NCBI RefSeq assembly: GCF_001514195.1
Contig: NZ_KQ948735.1
Coordinates: 1,105,413 to 1,169,412, forward strand
DNA from: Streptomyces griseorubiginosus
Lineage (GTDB): Bacteria > Actinomycetota > Actinomycetes > Streptomycetales > Streptomycetaceae
Direction of reading: 5' to 3'
Length of the DNA stretch: 64,000 nucleotides
Shown: positions 28,724 through 36,551 of the stretch, piece after piece
Position numbering within the stretch: position 1 is the stretch's first letter
How the letters are laid out: the number at the start of each line of letters is the position of its first letter
Position numbers and translations under genes: made by a program
Notes under the pieces: model-generated
What the model was told of the DNA's origin: nothing
Seen by the model: the letters and a program-made list of their open reading frames with translations, nothing else
Databases searched by the model: none

Positions 28724-29623
28724 GTGCTTCCGGATGCCGACGAACTGGCCGAGGTGCTGGTGGAACTCGCCGTGGCCCATGAGGACGTGGGCGAACTCGT
28801 GCGGATCGGCCGACGGGTCGTGGACGACCCGGAGCTGCGGCGGTTCCTGGAACACTCCGTCGACGAACTCGTCCGGGACATGGGCAAGCTCGGCGAACCG
28901 GTCACCCTGCCCGACCTGGACTGGCCGGCCGGTGCCCTCCAACGCTGCTTCCCCGTCTACGTGTTCGTCGCCGCGCTGCCCCACACGCGCGCCTACCACC
29001 GCTCGCGCGGCATCCCGGCCGACGTCTCCCGGCGCACCCTCGCCGACCTCGGGCGCAACATGGCCGTGCACCGCAGGCGGTACGGCAGGCCGGGTGTGCA
29101 GTCGCCGCGCTGGCTGACCCGGCACTTCCGCGGCGAGCTGTACCAGCTGGGGCGGCTCCAGTTCGAGCGCACCGAGTACGGCCCGTGGAACCGGCGGACG
29201 CTCGGGGAGGCCGGGCTGGACGTCCCCGCCGGAACGCCCTGTCTGAGCCTGCACATCCCGGAGTTCCTCGGTCCCCTGTCACCCCGGTCCTGCGACCGTT
29301 CGCTCGCGCTCGCCGGGGAGTTCTTCGGCCGCCACTTCCCGGACGAGCCGCACCGGGCCGCGCTGTGCCATTCCTGGCTGCTGGACCCGCAGTTGAAGCG
29401 GTACCTGCCTACCGACTCCAACATCGTCCGGTTCCAGGAACGGTTCCGGCTGGCCCCCGAGGACGCGGAACCGGAGGACACCGAGCCGGTGCAGTTCGTC
29501 TTCGGGGACCCGGAGCTCGCGGTGGAGAGCCTGCCCCGGCGGACGGTCCTGGAGCGGGCGATCGGTGATCATCTGCGGTCCGGAGGGCACTGGTACATCG
29601 GGCACGGCTGGTTTCCGCTGTAG
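28724..29623 (+). CDS. Acyltransferase-like protein (NAT-type N/C domains)
   Basis: 299 residues from the GTG at 28724, which has AGGAGG seven bases upstream; the long open frame before it is unsupported. The protein looks like the actinobacterial two-domain acyltransferase family: an all-helical N-terminal domain (about 1-150, LEHSVDELVRDMGKLGEP, VYVFVAALPHTRAYHRSRGI) and a GNAT-like C-terminal domain (LSLHIPEFLGPLSPRSCDRS, FFGRHFPDEPHRAALCHSWL, LERAIGDHLRSGGHW). Substrate not predictable. Confidence 0.78.
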   Translation: MLPDADELAEVLVELAVAHEDVGELVRIGRRVVDDPELRRFLEHSVDELVRDMGKLGEPVTLPDLDWPAGALQRCFPVYVFVAALPHTRAYHRSRGIPADVSRRTLADLGRNMAVHRRRYGRPGVQSPRWLTRHFRGELYQLGRLQFERTEYGPWNRRTLGEAGLDVPAGTPCLSLHIPEFLGPLSPRSCDRSLALAGEFFGRHFPDEPHRAALCHSWLLDPQLKRYLPTDSNIVRFQERFRLAPEDAEPEDTEPVQFVFGDPELAVESLPRRTVLERAIGDHLRSGGHWYIGHGWFPL

Positions 29624-29725
29624 CGGAAAGCCGGCTGTGGAGGGGCGATGAGTTTCCGTGCGGGTGCCGGTCTACCGCTGCGACAGCACCACGGACCGCT
29701 TCCCCGCTTCTCCCAGGAGACCCCG

Positions 29726-30205
29726 ATGTCCGAGACCACCGCCCCCGTCACCGCCGCCGCTTCCTCCGTCGAAGGCCCCTGTGTCATCGCCGAGTCCCCG
29801 ACCGCCCGCGGCCGCCGGGCCCGGATCGCCCTGCGCGTCCTCCAGGTCGTGCTCGCCCTCTTCTACGTCGTCGCGAGCGCGCTGCCCAAGCTGATCGCGC
29901 TCCCCGCGGCCGTCGAGAGCTTCGACCGGATGGGCTGGGGGAGCGCGGCCATGTACACCATCGGCGCGCTCGAACTGGCCGGTGGGATCGCCCTGTTGAT
30001 CCCGGTCCTCCAGTCGGTGGCGGCCGTGGCGCTGAGCGGGCTGATGGTCGGCGCGTTCGTCGTCCAGCTCACCTACTTCGACGGGGAGAACGCGGCGACC
30101 CCGCTCATCCTGATGATCCCGCTCGCCCTGATCGCCTGGGCCCGCCGCCGGCACACCGCGGAGCTGCTGGGGCTGCTGCGGCTCCTGCGGCGAAGGGCGG
30201 CGTGA
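29726..30205 (+). CDS. DoxX family membrane protein
   Basis: 159 residues with four membrane segments typical of the DoxX/DoxD superfamily: VVLALFYVVASALPKLIALP, AAMYTIGALELAGGIALLI, VAAVALSGLMVGAFVVQLTY and LILMIPLALIAW. ATG at 29726 has AGGAGA five bases upstream; an ATG 26 codons earlier in frame lacks a site. DoxX proteins are loosely linked to redox stress or quinone-related membrane processes; no firm role here. Confidence 0.87.
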   Translation: MSETTAPVTAAASSVEGPCVIAESPTARGRRARIALRVLQVVLALFYVVASALPKLIALPAAVESFDRMGWGSAAMYTIGALELAGGIALLIPVLQSVAAVALSGLMVGAFVVQLTYFDGENAATPLILMIPLALIAWARRRHTAELLGLLRLLRRRAA

Positions 30206-30298
30206 GCAGCGGCAGGCCTCGCCGCGGTCGCTGTGGTCGCCGCGGACCGACCGGTCATGCGGCCGGGCCGGCCGCTCCGGGGGGGCAGGGCGTCCGGG

Positions 30299-31075
30299 TC
30301 AGTCCGGGCGCCCTGACCTGTTCGAGCCACCGCCCTTTCCCGAACGACGTGCCCTGGCCGACCGGTCGGGCCTGTCGGCTCGGTCAGGCCTTCCGGCCCG
30401 GCCCGTCCCGCGGCGGTCGTCGAAGCCGCCTGGATCGCCGAAGCCGCCTGGATCGCCGGAGCCGCCCGGATCGTCGGCGCCAGCAGGGGCGTCGGCGCCG
30501 GCAAGGGCGTCGGCTCCCCTCCGGCCGCCCGGTCCGGCGAAGCGGCCGCGGCGGTCGCCCTCCGCGAGGCCACGCAGCCGTTCCAGTTCCCGGCGGTCGC
30601 GCTTGGTGGGGCGGCCCGCGCCGCGGTCCCGCAGACCGGCCGGGGCGAAAGCCTCGCGGGGCGGCGGCGGGGGAGAGTTGTCGACGTAGCACTGGACGGC
30701 CACGGGGGCGCCGACCCGCTTGCGGATGAGCCGCTTGACCACCACGATCCGTTCCCGGCCCTCCTGCCGGACCCGCACCTCGTCGCCGACGCGCAGCGAG
30801 TGGGCGGGCTTCACCCGCTCACCGTTCACATGCACATGCCCGCCCCGGCAGGCGGTGGCTCCCGCGGAACGGGTCTTGACCAGCCGTACGGACCAGATCC
30901 AGCTGTCGGTGCGCACGGTCTCGCCGTGCTGGGGCCCGGCCGCCTCCGCGGCGGCGACGGCGGCGGCGACCTTCGGGTCCGGTGCCTCTGAGGCCTCGGC
31001 CTCGGGGGTCACGGCCTTCGGAGCCATGGCCCCGGTCTCCCCGGTCTCGTCGTCGTCCGTACGTTCCACAGCCAT
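30299..31075 (-). CDS. S4-domain RNA-binding protein (HslR-like)
   Basis: 258 residues. An S4 RNA-binding domain at about 53-115 (RTDSWIWSVRLVKTRSAGATACRGGHVHVNG and VGDEVRVRQEGRERIVVVKR in sequence) resembles heat-shock protein 15, which binds stalled 50S subunits. The N-terminal 45 residues are acidic and Ala-rich; the C-terminal half is low complexity with three GDPGGF-type hexapeptides encoded by an 18-base repeat at about 30420-30475 and an Arg/Asp-rich tail. A later in-frame ATG (31027) is a possible start. Convergent with doxX. Confidence 0.85.
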   Translation of the reverse strand: MAVERTDDDETGETGAMAPKAVTPEAEASEAPDPKVAAAVAAAEAAGPQHGETVRTDSWIWSVRLVKTRSAGATACRGGHVHVNGERVKPAHSLRVGDEVRVRQEGRERIVVVKRLIRKRVGAPVAVQCYVDNSPPPPPREAFAPAGLRDRGAGRPTKRDRRELERLRGLAEGDRRGRFAGPGGRRGADALAGADAPAGADDPGGSGDPGGFGDPGGFDDRRGTGRAGRPDRADRPDRSARARRSGKGGGSNRSGRPD

Positions 31076-31137
31076 GGCTCCGACCTTAGTACCCGGGACC
31101 GGGAACCCCGGCGGGCTTTTCCTGCCCGTACGGTGGA

Positions 31138-31839
31138 GTGGTGGACGCCCTTGCCGAGCTCGACCGCCGGATCGCGGACTGCCGGGCCTGTCCCCGGCTG
31201 GTCGAGTGGCGGGAGGACGTGGCCCGGACCAAGCGGGCCGCCTTCGCCGACTGGACGTACTGGGGGCGGCCGGTGCCCGGGTTCGGGCCCGCGGACGCGC
31301 GGATGCTGATCGTCGGGCTCGCTCCGGCCGCGCACGGCGGGAACCGCACCGGGCGGATGTTCACCGGTGACCGCTCCGGGGACGTGCTGTACCGCGCGCT
31401 GTACGACATCGGGCTGGCCTCGCAGCCGACGGCGGTGACCGCCGACGACGGTCTGGAGCTGTACGGCGTGCGGATCACCTCGCCGGTGCACTGCGCCCCG
31501 CCCGCCAACAAGCCGACCCCCGGGGAGCGCGACACCTGCCGGCCCTGGCTGGTCCAGGAGCTGAACCTGTTGCGGCCGACGCTGCGGTCCGTCGTCGTGC
31601 TCGGGGCCTTCGGCTGGCAGGCGGCGCTGCCCGCGTTCACGGCGGCCGGCTGGAGCGTGCCCCGGCCTAGGCCCGTCTTCGGACACGGGGCACGCGTCCC
31701 GCTCGACGGCCTCGAACTCTTCTGCTGCTTCCACGTCAGCCAGCGCAACACCTTCACCGGCAAGCTCACACCCGAGATGCTGAGGGATGTGCTGGGCACG
31801 GCGGCCGAGGCGGCGGGACTGCGGAGCCGTACTCCTTGA
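31138..31839 (+). CDS. Uracil-DNA glycosylase, family 5 (UdgB type)
   Basis: 233 residues. Removes uracil and other deaminated bases from DNA. Cysteines C15 and C18 (CRACPRLVEWRE) with two later ones (VHCAPP, RDTC) are positioned for the 4Fe-4S cluster of families 4 and 5. GLAPAAHGGNRTGRMFTGD is family 5 motif 1, where Ala replaces the usual catalytic Asp/Glu, and HVSQRNTFTGKLT is the closing motif. Tandem GTG codons at 31138 and 31141; a TACGGT -10 at 31129-31134 places the second six bases downstream, suggesting a leaderless mRNA. Confidence 0.9.
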   Translation: MVDALAELDRRIADCRACPRLVEWREDVARTKRAAFADWTYWGRPVPGFGPADARMLIVGLAPAAHGGNRTGRMFTGDRSGDVLYRALYDIGLASQPTAVTADDGLELYGVRITSPVHCAPPANKPTPGERDTCRPWLVQELNLLRPTLRSVVVLGAFGWQAALPAFTAAGWSVPRPRPVFGHGARVPLDGLELFCCFHVSQRNTFTGKLTPEMLRDVLGTAAEAAGLRSRTP

Positions 31840-31915
31840 AGACCGTGGGGCCGTACTCCTGAAGCCCGCGGAGCCGTACTCCTGGAGCCCGTGAAGCCGT
31901 ACCCCTTGAACAGCG
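31821..31915. repeat. 23-24 bp tandem repeat overlapping the udg stop
   Basis: Four units with core GCCGTACTCCTTGAA or variants begin near 31821, 31845, 31868 and 31891. The first unit contains the last codons and stop of the glycosylase gene. Period varies between 23 and 24 bases, so the repeats do not hold a frame. Confidence 0.8.
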
Positions 31916-31928
31916 GGCGGCGTCCGGC

Positions 31929-32597
31929 TCAGTCCGTCCCTGCGGACTCCCCGAACAACTGCCGTACCGTCGACTCGTAGTTGGTGCGGACGTGCGCGAG
32001 GGCGTGCGCGCGGGCCCGGTCGGGGTCGCCCGAGGCGATGGCCTCGTACAACTCGCGGTGTTCGACGAGGAGTTGGGGCCACTCCTCGTTCCTGCGGGTC
32101 ATCCAGCGCAGTCGCCCGGCGACCGGTTCCAGCGCCTCCACCAGCAGGCTGTTGCGGGCCATGGCCACGATGCTGTCGTGCAGCCGGCTGTTGATGTCGG
32201 TGATGGTCTCGGCGTCCCCCGCCGCGGTCGCGGTCGCGGCGAGGTCCAGGAGCCGCTCGACCTCGGCGAGGTCCTCGGGGGTCGCCCGGGCCGCGGCCAG
32301 ACCGGCGGCACAGACCTCCAGTGCCTCGCGCAGTTCGAAGAGTTCCCTGACGTCGTTCGGGGTCAGTCGCCGTACGACCGTCCGGCGCGGGGTCTCGAAG
32401 TGGACGAAGCCCTCGGCGACCAGGGCGCGGATCGCCTCGCGGACCGGCACCCGGGAGACCCCGAAGCGGTCGGCGAGCTCCCGCTCCACCAGTCGGTCGC
32501 CCGGGCGCAGTCCGCCCGCGATGATCTCCTGCCGCAGGGTGGCCAGGACACGTTCGCGGACGGCGCCGAGGGGCTCGGTGTTCGTCGTGGAGCTCAT
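31929..32597 (-). CDS. GntR/FadR-family transcription regulator
   Basis: 222-residue repressor-type regulator. The winged helix at about 13-78 (LRPGDRLVERELADRFGVSR, VPVREAIRALVAEGFV) is followed by an FCD ligand-binding domain (about 88-212) with the metal-binding pattern NSRLHDSIV, VEHRELYEAI and HALAHVRTNY. It is divergent from the NCS1 permease, and the TTTGGTATACCAAA palindrome in front of that gene is the likely operator. The ligand is probably a substrate or intermediate of the hydantoin/allantoin-like pathway implied by its neighbours; this is inference. Confidence 0.92.
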   Translation of the reverse strand: MSSTTNTEPLGAVRERVLATLRQEIIAGGLRPGDRLVERELADRFGVSRVPVREAIRALVAEGFVHFETPRRTVVRRLTPNDVRELFELREALEVCAAGLAAARATPEDLAEVERLLDLAATATAAGDAETITDINSRLHDSIVAMARNSLLVEALEPVAGRLRWMTRRNEEWPQLLVEHRELYEAIASGDPDRARAHALAHVRTNYESTVRQLFGESAGTD

Positions 32598-32725
32598 GGA
32601 GCCATCTTCTCCGACGCCGGTGCCGTCGTTGACCGCCGGAGCCGTGTTAGGGGGCCGCCTGTTTTACGGAGCCTTAACGAACGCGACATCGGTCGGAACT
32701 CTTGACGGAGGGACCATGTCGGCAG

Positions 32726-32739
32726 TTTGGTATACCAAA
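32726..32739. promoter_or_regulatory. Operator palindrome for the GntR regulator
   Basis: Perfect 14-base palindrome TTTGGTATACCAAA, containing GGTATACC, which is the usual FadR-subfamily half-site arrangement (nGTATACn). It lies between the divergent regulator and permease genes, about 50 bases before the permease start, close to where its -10 region would be. Confidence 0.75.
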
Positions 32740-32790
32740 ACTGGATGCCAGGCGGCCGCCATCCTCCTGTCCCCCGTCCTTGGAGGCCCC

Positions 32791-34260
32791 GTGTCCCTCG
32801 CCGACAGCGCCGAAGCCACCGGTGCACCAGCGTTCGTCCCCGATCCCCGGCTCACCAACGAAGACCTCGCGCCCGCGGGCAAGCGCAACTGGAAGGTCTT
32901 CGACCTCTTCGCCATGTGGATGTCCGACGTCCACAACCTGGGCAACTACACCTTCGCCGCCGGTCTGCTGGTCCTCGGCATGAACGTCTGGCAGGTCTTC
33001 ACGTCCCTGCTCGTCGGCTTCGTGCTCATCTACGTCGGCATGAACTGGATGGGCAGGATCGGCCAGCGCCACGGCGTGCCGTTCCCCGTGGTCAGCCGCA
33101 TCAGCTTCGGCGTCTGGGGCGCCAACATCCCGGCCCTGATCCGGGCCGTGATCGCCATCATGTGGTACGGCATCCAGACCTACCTGGCCTCCGTCGCGGT
33201 CAACGTGATGCTGCTGGCCGCCTGGCCGGGACTGGAGTCCTGGACCCACAGCTCCTTCCTCGGCCTCGACGCGCTCGGCTGGGTCTCCTTCGTCTCCCTC
33301 TGGCTCATCCAGGCGCTCATCATCAGCCAGGGCATGGAGTCGGTCCGCAAGTTCCAGGACTTCTGCGGCCCGGCGATCTGGCTGGTCATGATCGCCCTCG
33401 CGATCTGGGTCCTGGCCAAGGCCGGCTGGAGCATCTCGCTCACCACCACCCCGCACCCGGTGTCGGTCGGCGAGCAGTGGCGGCAGTGGTTCGGCGCGAT
33501 CGGCCTGATCCTCGCCACCTACGGCACCCTGATGCTCAACTTCTGCGACTTCTCCCGCTTCGCTCCGGACTACAAGACCGTCCGCCGCGGCAACTTCTGG
33601 GGCCTGCCCATCAACTCCACGGCCTTCGTGGTCGTCTCCGTGATCGTCACCGCGGGTTCGCTGGAGGTCTGGGGCCAGGCCATCACCGACCCGGCCGAAC
33701 TGGTCGCCAAGGTCGGCAACACCTGGGTGATGGTGCTGGGCGCGCTCACCTTCGCCGTCGCCACCATGGGCGTCAACATCGTCGCCAACTTCGTCTCACC
33801 GGCGTACGACCTCGCCAACGTCTGGCCGCAGAAGATCACCTTCAAGGTCGGCGGCATGATCAGCACGGTCGCCGCCCTCGTCGTGACCCCGTGGAACCTC
33901 TTCTCCAACCCCACCGTCGTCAACTACTTCCTCGGCGGCCTCGGCGCCTTCCTCGGCCCGCTGTTCGGCGTGATCATGCTGGACTACTACTGGGTCAAGA
34001 AGGGCCGCGTCGACGTCGACGAGCTGTTCAAGGCCGAGCCCGGCTCCCGCTACTACTACCGCAAGGGCGTCAACCCCAAGGCCCTGTGGGCGTTCCTGCC
34101 CGCGGCCGCCGTCGCCGGAGTCCTCGCTCTGGTGAAGACCTTCAGCGACGTGGCCCCGTACTCCTGGTTCATCGGTACGGCCCTCGCGGCCGGCCTGTAC
34201 GCACTGCTGTGCCGCACCGAGCGAGCCGCTCCTGCGGTCCCCGAGGCCGTGGAGGTCTGA
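32791..34260 (+). CDS. NCS1 family nucleobase/hydantoin:cation symporter
   Basis: 489-residue transporter with about 12 membrane segments. The family N-terminus is NWKVFDLFAMWMSDVHNLGN, followed by SRISFGVWGANIPALIRAV, LMLNFCDFSRFAPDYKTV, and GVIMLDYYWVKKGRVDVDEL near the end. NCS1 carriers take up cytosine, uracil, allantoin or hydantoins; the adjacent racemase favours a hydantoin or allantoin substrate. The GTG at 32791 has GGAGG four bases upstream; the open frame before it includes the operator and regulator antisense and is not coding. Confidence 0.92.
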   Translation: MSLADSAEATGAPAFVPDPRLTNEDLAPAGKRNWKVFDLFAMWMSDVHNLGNYTFAAGLLVLGMNVWQVFTSLLVGFVLIYVGMNWMGRIGQRHGVPFPVVSRISFGVWGANIPALIRAVIAIMWYGIQTYLASVAVNVMLLAAWPGLESWTHSSFLGLDALGWVSFVSLWLIQALIISQGMESVRKFQDFCGPAIWLVMIALAIWVLAKAGWSISLTTTPHPVSVGEQWRQWFGAIGLILATYGTLMLNFCDFSRFAPDYKTVRRGNFWGLPINSTAFVVVSVIVTAGSLEVWGQAITDPAELVAKVGNTWVMVLGALTFAVATMGVNIVANFVSPAYDLANVWPQKITFKVGGMISTVAALVVTPWNLFSNPTVVNYFLGGLGAFLGPLFGVIMLDYYWVKKGRVDVDELFKAEPGSRYYYRKGVNPKALWAFLPAAAVAGVLALVKTFSDVAPYSWFIGTALAAGLYALLCRTERAAPAVPEAVEV

Positions 34261-34265
34261 GAGAC

Positions 34266-34988
34266 GTGCGGATCGTCGTCACCAACTGCAACACCACGCA
34301 GGAGATGACCGAGGAGATCGTACGAGGTGCCCGGGCCGCCGCAGGCCCGGGCACCACCGTGCTCGGGCTCACCCCGCGGTGGGGACCCGAGTCCGCGGAG
34401 GGCTGGCTCGACAGCTATCTCTCCGCGGCCGCGGTCATCGACCTGCTGCGCACCTACGAGGGTCCTTCCTACGACGCCGTCGTCATGGCCGGGTTCGGTG
34501 AGCACGGACGTGAGGGCGTCCGGGAGTTGGTGGACGTGCCGGTCATCGACATCACCGAGGCCGCCGCCCATCTGGCCTGTCTGCTCGGCCGCCGCTACGG
34601 CGTGGTGACCACGCTGGAGCGCTCCTGCGGGCAGATCGAGGACAGCCTGGAGCTGGCGGGGGTGGGCCGCAACTGCGCCGCCGTCGTCGGGACCGGCCTC
34701 GGGGTGCTCGACCTGCGGGACGCGGAACGCACCGAGGCCGCCTTCCTCGCGGCCGCCGAGCGGGTACGGGAGGCGGGCGCGGAGGTTCTGGTGCTGGGGT
34801 GCGCCGGGATGACCGGGTTGCAGCGGGCGGTGGGGGAGAAGCTCGGTCTGCCCGTCGTCGACGGGGTGGGGGCGGCGGTGAAGCTGGCGGAGTCGCTGGT
34901 GGGCCTCGGGCTCAGCACCAGCCGGGCGGGAGGGTACGCACGACCGGTGCCGAAGCGGCGCGTGTGGGGACCGCCGGCCGCGGGGTGA
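34266..34988 (+). CDS. Aspartate/glutamate-racemase family protein (hydantoin/allantoin racemase-like)
   Basis: 240-residue enzyme of the Asp/Glu/hydantoin racemase superfamily. The N-terminal RIVVTNCNTTQEMTEEI, the first catalytic-cysteine region (usually ACF, here MAGFGEHG without Cys), and the second cysteine LVLGCAGMTGL are visible. The first Cys position therefore appears to be Gly or Phe, which could mean altered chemistry. It starts five bases after the permease stop, so they form an operon under the GntR operator. Confidence 0.88.
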   Translation: MRIVVTNCNTTQEMTEEIVRGARAAAGPGTTVLGLTPRWGPESAEGWLDSYLSAAAVIDLLRTYEGPSYDAVVMAGFGEHGREGVRELVDVPVIDITEAAAHLACLLGRRYGVVTTLERSCGQIEDSLELAGVGRNCAAVVGTGLGVLDLRDAERTEAAFLAAAERVREAGAEVLVLGCAGMTGLQRAVGEKLGLPVVDGVGAAVKLAESLVGLGLSTSRAGGYARPVPKRRVWGPPAAG

Positions 34989-35097
34989 TCCTGCTGTGGG
35001 GTGACTGTGCCGGGGTGACCCCGCTCGGGGGTGGCCCTGCTCGGGGGGCCTGCTAGGGGGTGGCCCTGCTAGGGGGCGACCCTGCTCGGGGGGTGAC
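34989..35097. repeat. Degenerate GGGGTGACCCTGCT-type tandem repeats
   Basis: The gap between convergent genes is filled by about six degenerate units of 17-19 bases resembling GGGGGTGGCCCTGCTC. They run from the racemase stop to the GNAT stop. No gene is present. Confidence 0.7.
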
Positions 35098-35099
35098 CG

Positions 35100-35549
35100 T
35101 CAGGGCCGCCAGACGTACCGCACGTCCGGCTCCCGTTCCTCGTTGCCGCTGCCGTCGGTGCGCTCGGCCTCGACGAAGCCGTGGCGTTCGTAGAAACGGT
35201 GGGCGGGCTTGTTGACCTGGAAGGTCCACAGGCTCAGGCCCTGCGGGGACCGCTCCTTGGCGAGCGCGACGAACCGGTCGCCGATGCCGCGTCCCCGCCA
35301 GTCCGGGTCGAGATACAGCTGGGACAGCAGGCCCTCGGCGAGGACCATGAGTCCCACGACCCGCCCCTCCGCGTCGGCCACCCACGTCTCACGCGCGGGA
35401 ACCACCACGTCCCGTATGTACGCGCGCACCTCGTCGTCTGACCGGGGCCGGACGACCGTCGGCAACGCGGCGGCGAAGGAGCGCAGATAGACGTCGGCCG
35501 TGGCCGAGGCGTCGGCGGCGGTGGCCCGGCGGATGACGACCCCGCTCAC
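35100..35549 (-). CDS. GNAT family N-acetyltransferase
   Basis: 149 residues. Acetyl-CoA-binding motif A is LLSQLYLDPDWRGRGIGDRFV (about 85-105, containing RGRGIG), with motif B VNKPAHRFYERHGFVEAERT. GTG start overlaps the ridA stop (GTGA), so the frame upstream of 35549 does not belong to it. Third gene of an operon behind the Arg-rich protein and RidA. Substrate unknown. Confidence 0.9.
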   Translation of the reverse strand: MSGVVIRRATAADASATADVYLRSFAAALPTVVRPRSDDEVRAYIRDVVVPARETWVADAEGRVVGLMVLAEGLLSQLYLDPDWRGRGIGDRFVALAKERSPQGLSLWTFQVNKPAHRFYERHGFVEAERTDGSGNEEREPDVRYVWRP

Positions 35550-35965
35550 CGCGTCCCCTCCTCCGGGTCCGGGACGACCGCCGTGGCCGTGATCTCCACC
35601 AGCTGGCCGGTGTACCCGAGGCAGGCGACCCCGATCAGCGTCGACGAGTGCGGACCGCTGCTCAGCCCGGACGCCTCGACGACCTCCCACACGGTGGACA
35701 GCACCGCGGGCTCGCTGCTCACCACGTACACGTCGGTGGCCAGCACATGCTCCAAGTCGCTGCCGACGGAACGCAGTTGCTCCCGCAGATTCGCGATGAC
35801 CTGCTCGGCCTGCCGCGCGGGATCCCCCTCGCCGACGAGATTCCCCTGGCCGTCCAGCGGAACGGACCCGGCGAGAAACGCGAGCTTCGTGCCGGCCTCG
35901 ACGACGGAGGCGTGCGAGTACGTGGGCGGCGGGAAGAGGGCCGGGGCGGTGACGCGCTGGATCAC
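35546..35965 (-). CDS. RidA family protein
   Basis: 139 residues of the RidA/YjgF fold, which in its best-known members deaminates reactive enamine/imine intermediates. Visible family parts are YSHASVVEAGTKLAFLAGSV, ARQAEQVIANLREQLRSVGS and a C-terminal VEITATAVV. The critical Arg of true RidA (normally in the NRAR-like segment near residue 105) is not obvious: SSTLIGVACLGYTGQ occupies it, so this may be a Rid2-7 subgroup protein. GTG start overlaps the previous stop. Confidence 0.88.
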   Translation of the reverse strand: MIQRVTAPALFPPPTYSHASVVEAGTKLAFLAGSVPLDGQGNLVGEGDPARQAEQVIANLREQLRSVGSDLEHVLATDVYVVSSEPAVLSTVWEVVEASGLSSGPHSSTLIGVACLGYTGQLVEITATAVVPDPEEGTR

Positions 35966-36426
35966 GGGGGCTCCTGTGACGAACGGCGGGCAACCTTTCG
36001 ATCATCGGGGGCGGGAGGAGGGGACCGCACCTGAATTTCCGGGCCCGACCGGAACCGGTCCACCGCCCGCAGCCTGGGCAGCGCCGCTTCCCGTACCGCC
36101 CGCCGCCTTCGCAGCGCCGCCTCGCGCACCGCGCCGGACCGCCGCACGGCCACCGCCGCAACAGCCCTGAACTCCTCGCTCCGCTCCACCGCCTCGACCC
36201 GCTCGACGCTGTAGAGGCGGGTCGGCGGGGCCGTACGGAAGTACGGGTTGGCCCGCCGCAGATCGGGCTCGCCCAGCAGCCGGCGGATCATCCCCGCCGT
36301 CCAGCCCCGGGCCCGCAGACCCGCGGCGGACAGATGCGTGCGCCGCGCCCGCGGCTCCTGGTCCCGCAGTTCCTGGTCCCGCAGTTCCTGGCCCCGCTTG
36401 TCCTGGTCCCGCTCGTCCGTCGTCAT
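35962..36426 (-). CDS. Arg-rich protein with RDQEL repeats, unknown function
   Basis: 154 residues from the ATG at 36426. The N-terminus has three RDQEL-type pentapeptides encoded by a 15-base tandem repeat (about 36355-36400). A conserved block follows, LRARGWTAGMIRRLLGEPDL and NPYFRTAPPTRLYSVERVEA, which I have seen only in uncharacterised Streptomyces proteins and which resembles a small DNA- or RNA-binding helix pair. The rest is Arg/Ala-rich. A longer start at 36468 exists. First gene of the operon with ridA and the GNAT gene. Confidence 0.7.
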   Translation of the reverse strand: MTTDERDQDKRGQELRDQELRDQEPRARRTHLSAAGLRARGWTAGMIRRLLGEPDLRRANPYFRTAPPTRLYSVERVEAVERSEEFRAVAAVAVRRSGAVREAALRRRRAVREAALPRLRAVDRFRSGPEIQVRSPPPAPDDRKVARRSSQEPP

Positions 36427-36551
36427 CGCTGATTCCCCCGTCGTCGTGACACTGAGTGACGACTTCATTGATAACGCGCACCACTGACAACGGCCCCCGA
36501 GGCCTCGGAAACCCCGTGGAAAGGCGCCCTCCGCCTTCGTACGCTGCGACC

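Noticed and set aside
30259..30275. 17-base palindrome GCGGCCGG-G-CCGGCCGC after the DoxX gene as terminator
   Set aside because: Its arms leave no loop and there is no T-run; it could arise by chance at this base composition.
31112..31134. Damage-type promoter before the uracil-DNA glycosylase gene
   Set aside because: A TACGGT -10 is present, but the upstream element CGGGCTTTTC does not match TTGTCAGTGG.
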